A stretch of 64,000 bases of DNA, taken from assembly GCA_030247855.1 (NCBI GenBank), contig JAPDRN010000163.1, forward strand, positions 1-64,000, written 5' to 3'. The notes beneath the pieces were generated by a model, which had not been told where the DNA came from, made no database searches, and was given only the letters and a program-made list of their open reading frames with translations. This document shows, piece by piece, positions 61,330 through 64,000 of this stretch. The stretch is from Knufia peltigerae. Lineage: Eukaryota > Ascomycota > Eurotiomycetes > Chaetothyriales > Trichomeriaceae. Position 1 is the first letter of the stretch. Each line of letters opens with the position of its first letter. Position numbers and translations under genes: made by a program.

Positions 61330-64000
61330 GGAACAGTAAGTTACAATGTGCAAACTCGATACTGATGGACGCGCGAACTCGACACGGGGTCCAGACCAGA
61401 ATGCGCGTGGAATTCTCACCGCGATAGGCATGCGGAGGCGCTTAGAAGAAAAAAAAAGTTAGCTGCGGGGGAGGCGATTTTTAGTCAAAGAGGGGCAGCG
61501 CGGGATCTTTTGAGGGCGTTGGGCACCAACAACACTGCAGGCACCCAGGATCCATCCATTGCTTGTTGACCTCTTTGGAACTGGGCCAGGCTGATCTTGC
61601 ATTGTGCATATGCAACCTGCTGAATACACTACCGAGAAGAACCACTTGGAGAGCCACCATGCATCCAGTTTTGGCTCGACAACGCCTCCTGTCTCCGTAC
61701 ATTTTCGAAGGCTTGTGCCCTGTTCTGGCCATGGCTTGTGTCCTGACAGCCTCCAGGCGCCCGACTTGGGCTGAAGTACTCCGTAAAGGTCTTCAAATCG
61801 CTCATCTTCACCCGCGTCACCAAGACGCGCCCTTGCATTTCCGTACCTGCATTGAGAAAACCGCCGGAATGGAACGACAGCTACTGACACGAACGGCATT
61901 GTTCACTCAAGTTTATTGCTACATGACATAACTCTAATTTTGAACGGGGTTTGCTAGAAATACACCAAATCCTACCATAACGATCTCGAGCCTGGTCAAA
62001 AGGAGTTTGGTTGTGGTGGACTGCCTGCAGATAGAGTGCAGCAGACATGGCAGATCTGATCTCAAGTTCGTCCACATTCACCACGGTGATGCCTCCTGAC
62101 TTCCATATGAGGAAGGCTCCCGAATCCGAAGCATATTCCACAACATGCGCCAAACTCAGAATATCAACAGAGATGCAGAGTGTGTCCTTTTAGATAACTC
62201 CGAGCGGCGATACGTTCTCTTGGGAACCCCTGCGTCCTGGCCGCATGCAGATGTGAGCAATGGCGTTCGTATTTCCCTGCAACTCCCGATAGAGTATCCT
62301 TGCCATTGTGACCTTTTGAGAAGATGAGAAGCGGCAGGATGTGGATGTTGATGACCGGGACATGACACCTTGATGTCAAAAAGCGCCCGCGTATCCGTAC
62401 AACACCATGATTCATCATATTTCAAGTCCGACCCGAATGTCCACTTGGCATAACCCAGGGGAAAGGGTAGTTTCCTTCCAGAAACATATTCAGGTACTGG
62501 CTTCGATCGGACTAGGTCCGAGCATGTGTACGGAGTATGTAAGACAGCCACGAGAATGATGATAAGATCATTCGCGTGGGAAGACTGGGAACATTATGTC
62601 AAAGGTGTGTTGGTAAAGGGTAACGCCCGACGGAGGCGCAGATTCTTGACCAACAACGCTCGTCGACGGTCCCTCCGCAGGCTCCTCCTTTTCAAATTCA
62701 TGCAGTCAACACGGGAAGTCCGTTGGCAGGATAAGGATAGAAACACGCGACAGGGACGTCGGATCAGGATGCGCTCGGAGATCTTACTGCTTTCCTTCAC
62801 GTAAAGTTACACGTTATTCTTTTCTTTGCGACTCGACGTGTCGGTGTGTGTGCCGTTCTCGCATGAACTTCAGAACCTGCATGCGCCTACATAGAGTCAC
62901 ACAAAGATGGAATAGCGAAAAGAGCCTCCGCACGGGCGTCGAGAAACCCCCCTGAAGCTTGCAAATACGAGCTTCCAGCAAGCCACTGGCAGTCCAGAGT
63001 CTTTGGCCTCGTTTACTAACGACCATTGGGGCATGGAGAAAAACAGCGCATTCAAAGCCGGTGATGTTCAGTGGCCGCAAATTGCATGGACCAGGCCCGA
63101 GGCCTCATCCGCAAGCTGTCAAACAAGACCCTAGTTTATCACAGTGGGAGTGGAACTGAACCCTTGTACAAGTAGCCATCAGATTGAGCTTCAATCTGGT
63201 CCGCTGGGATACCGACCGGAGTCAATCAGACAGACAGGGGGCCAACGGAGGCCAAAGGTGACACCATCGAGCCTTTAGCCTTCCTCCAATCCAGGGGCAG
63301 CCCAACAGTACTTCGGTAAGCTGCTGCGCTGGGTGAGCTTAACGACGGTGGACCTCCTGGCTAGGCTGTAAGAGGCCATTTAGCAGCACCTTAGCCTGCG
63401 GTTTTGGGTATTGGATTTACACTGATTTTCATGCCAGCTCGCCCCATGCGGTTGATGGTGTCCACGCATCTGGATCATAAACGTGTGGTGCAGCTGTCAA
63501 AGTGTCAGAAAAAACACGAAGGCTTCAAGCGCAAAAGAATGACCCGGATTATCATCGATTTACACGGCCAGCTCTTGCACCGTCGCCCAAGCCGTCGACC
63601 TGTGGCAAAAAGGGCGAAACTGCAAATTCGAAGAGCAACTCGATGCGGCAAAGACGAGTTTCTAGACCCCTGCAAGCCTCATCTTCCTAGGTCACTTTTC
63701 TCCGCCTTGGCCGGGATTAGCCTGACACGACGGGCCCAACTTGCTACGCATGCACCCTCTCGCTTCGAGTATCAGCAGGCCTCCTGAATCTTGGACCTTC
63801 TCGGTACCTTGCATTTGATTGCCTCAGTCCTTTCTTGAGCTGTTTTCGGTGATAACCTAAACTTCTCTCCTCCTCTGCTTCGCAGCCCTCTCTACATCTT
63901 CCCCGTCCTTTCTATACCTGTCAAAAGGTTGAAAGCACGTCAACACGTCAACGACACCCAGTGTACGTCGCAAGGTGTAGGACCTTCACTACCTACGCCC
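61330..64000. other. 2.7-kb right edge without a supported gene
   Basis: No frame here reads like a protein. The longest (61563-61931 and 63404-63787 on +) have no domain, odd composition and no splice partners that extend them. Two dispersed motif copies lie at 61777-61785 (TACTCCGTA) and 62529-62537 (TACGGAGTA). The last 150 nt turn CT-rich, which may be the promoter of a + strand gene outside the window. Confidence 0.45.

Noticed and set aside
63404..63787. 127-codon basic frame near the right edge
   Set aside because: Arg/Lys-rich but without a known domain; no promoter or splice evidence.
1..64000. Search for tRNA, rRNA, CRISPR arrays and transposase genes
   Set aside because: No cloverleaf-like, rRNA-like, spacer-repeat or transposase-like sequence was recognised by eye; a tRNA scan could still find one.

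Overview
The window is nuclear DNA of a filamentous ascomycete (Pezizomycotina). The genes are spaced, mostly monocistronic and on both strands. They carry short introns of 45-118 nt with GT..AG ends and fungal branch sites (for example actaac 5' of the acceptor at 16469). The protein set is typical of moulds: LYC1-type GNAT, PaxU/DUF829 hydrolase, C2H2+Zn2Cys6 regulator, IML1, LST4, VPS15, BCD1, U2 snRNP A'. The order or genus cannot be fixed from the sequence; Eurotiomycetes or a neighbouring class is a guess. Seventeen protein genes are supported, and seven have introns that I placed by splice consensus, reading frame and family alignment from memory.

Layout. 0.9-3.8 kb: RNF216-like RBR ubiquitin ligase (-). 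5.0-12.6 kb: five intronless + strand genes (LYC1-like acetyltransferase, DUF829 hydrolase, mitochondrial OXLD1-like protein, hemerythrin-domain protein, ThDP decarboxylase). 13.0-14.9 kb: VBA/Fnx-type MFS transporter (-). 15.8-17.8 kb: class I glutamine amidotransferase (+) facing U2 snRNP A' (-). 19.6-21.6 kb: amino acid permease (+) with a 10-nt micro-exon. 23.2-26.0 kb: five-exon transcription factor (-). 26.5-28.9 kb: PlsB-like acyltransferase with a C-terminal SRL (-). 29.8-31.9 kb: Golgi apyrase (+). 32.3-42.1 kb: IML1 and LST4 in tandem (-). 43.0-46.2 kb: SNF2-RING ATPase (+). 46.8-51.8 kb: VPS15 (-). 52.9-56.1 kb: TBC Rab-GAP (+). 56.9-59.8 kb: 3-hydroxyacyl-CoA dehydrogenase-like and SDR genes (+). 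59.9-61.3 kb: BCD1 (-). 61.3-64.0 kb: no convincing gene.

How the genes work together. This is mainly a housekeeping and metabolic segment, not a biosynthetic cluster. Two themes recur. One is amino acid handling and TORC1 control: lysine N-acetylation, plasma membrane permease, vacuolar-type exporter, IML1 (GATOR1/SEACIT, TORC1 inhibitor) and LST4 (folliculin-complex partner, TORC1 activator), the last two being direct neighbours. The other is endomembrane traffic: VPS15 and a Rab-GAP share a divergent promoter region, and a Golgi apyrase lies nearby. Whether these neighbourhoods mean co-regulation is inference.

The strongest unexplained signal is non-coding. The 9-mer TACTCCGTA/TACGGAGTA occurs at least 20 times, always between genes; about 0.5 copies would be expected by chance. 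It includes a 7-bp tandem array and an 11-bp-arm hairpin in the 21.6-23.2 kb intergenic region. I saw no rRNA, tRNA, CRISPR, transposon or origin.
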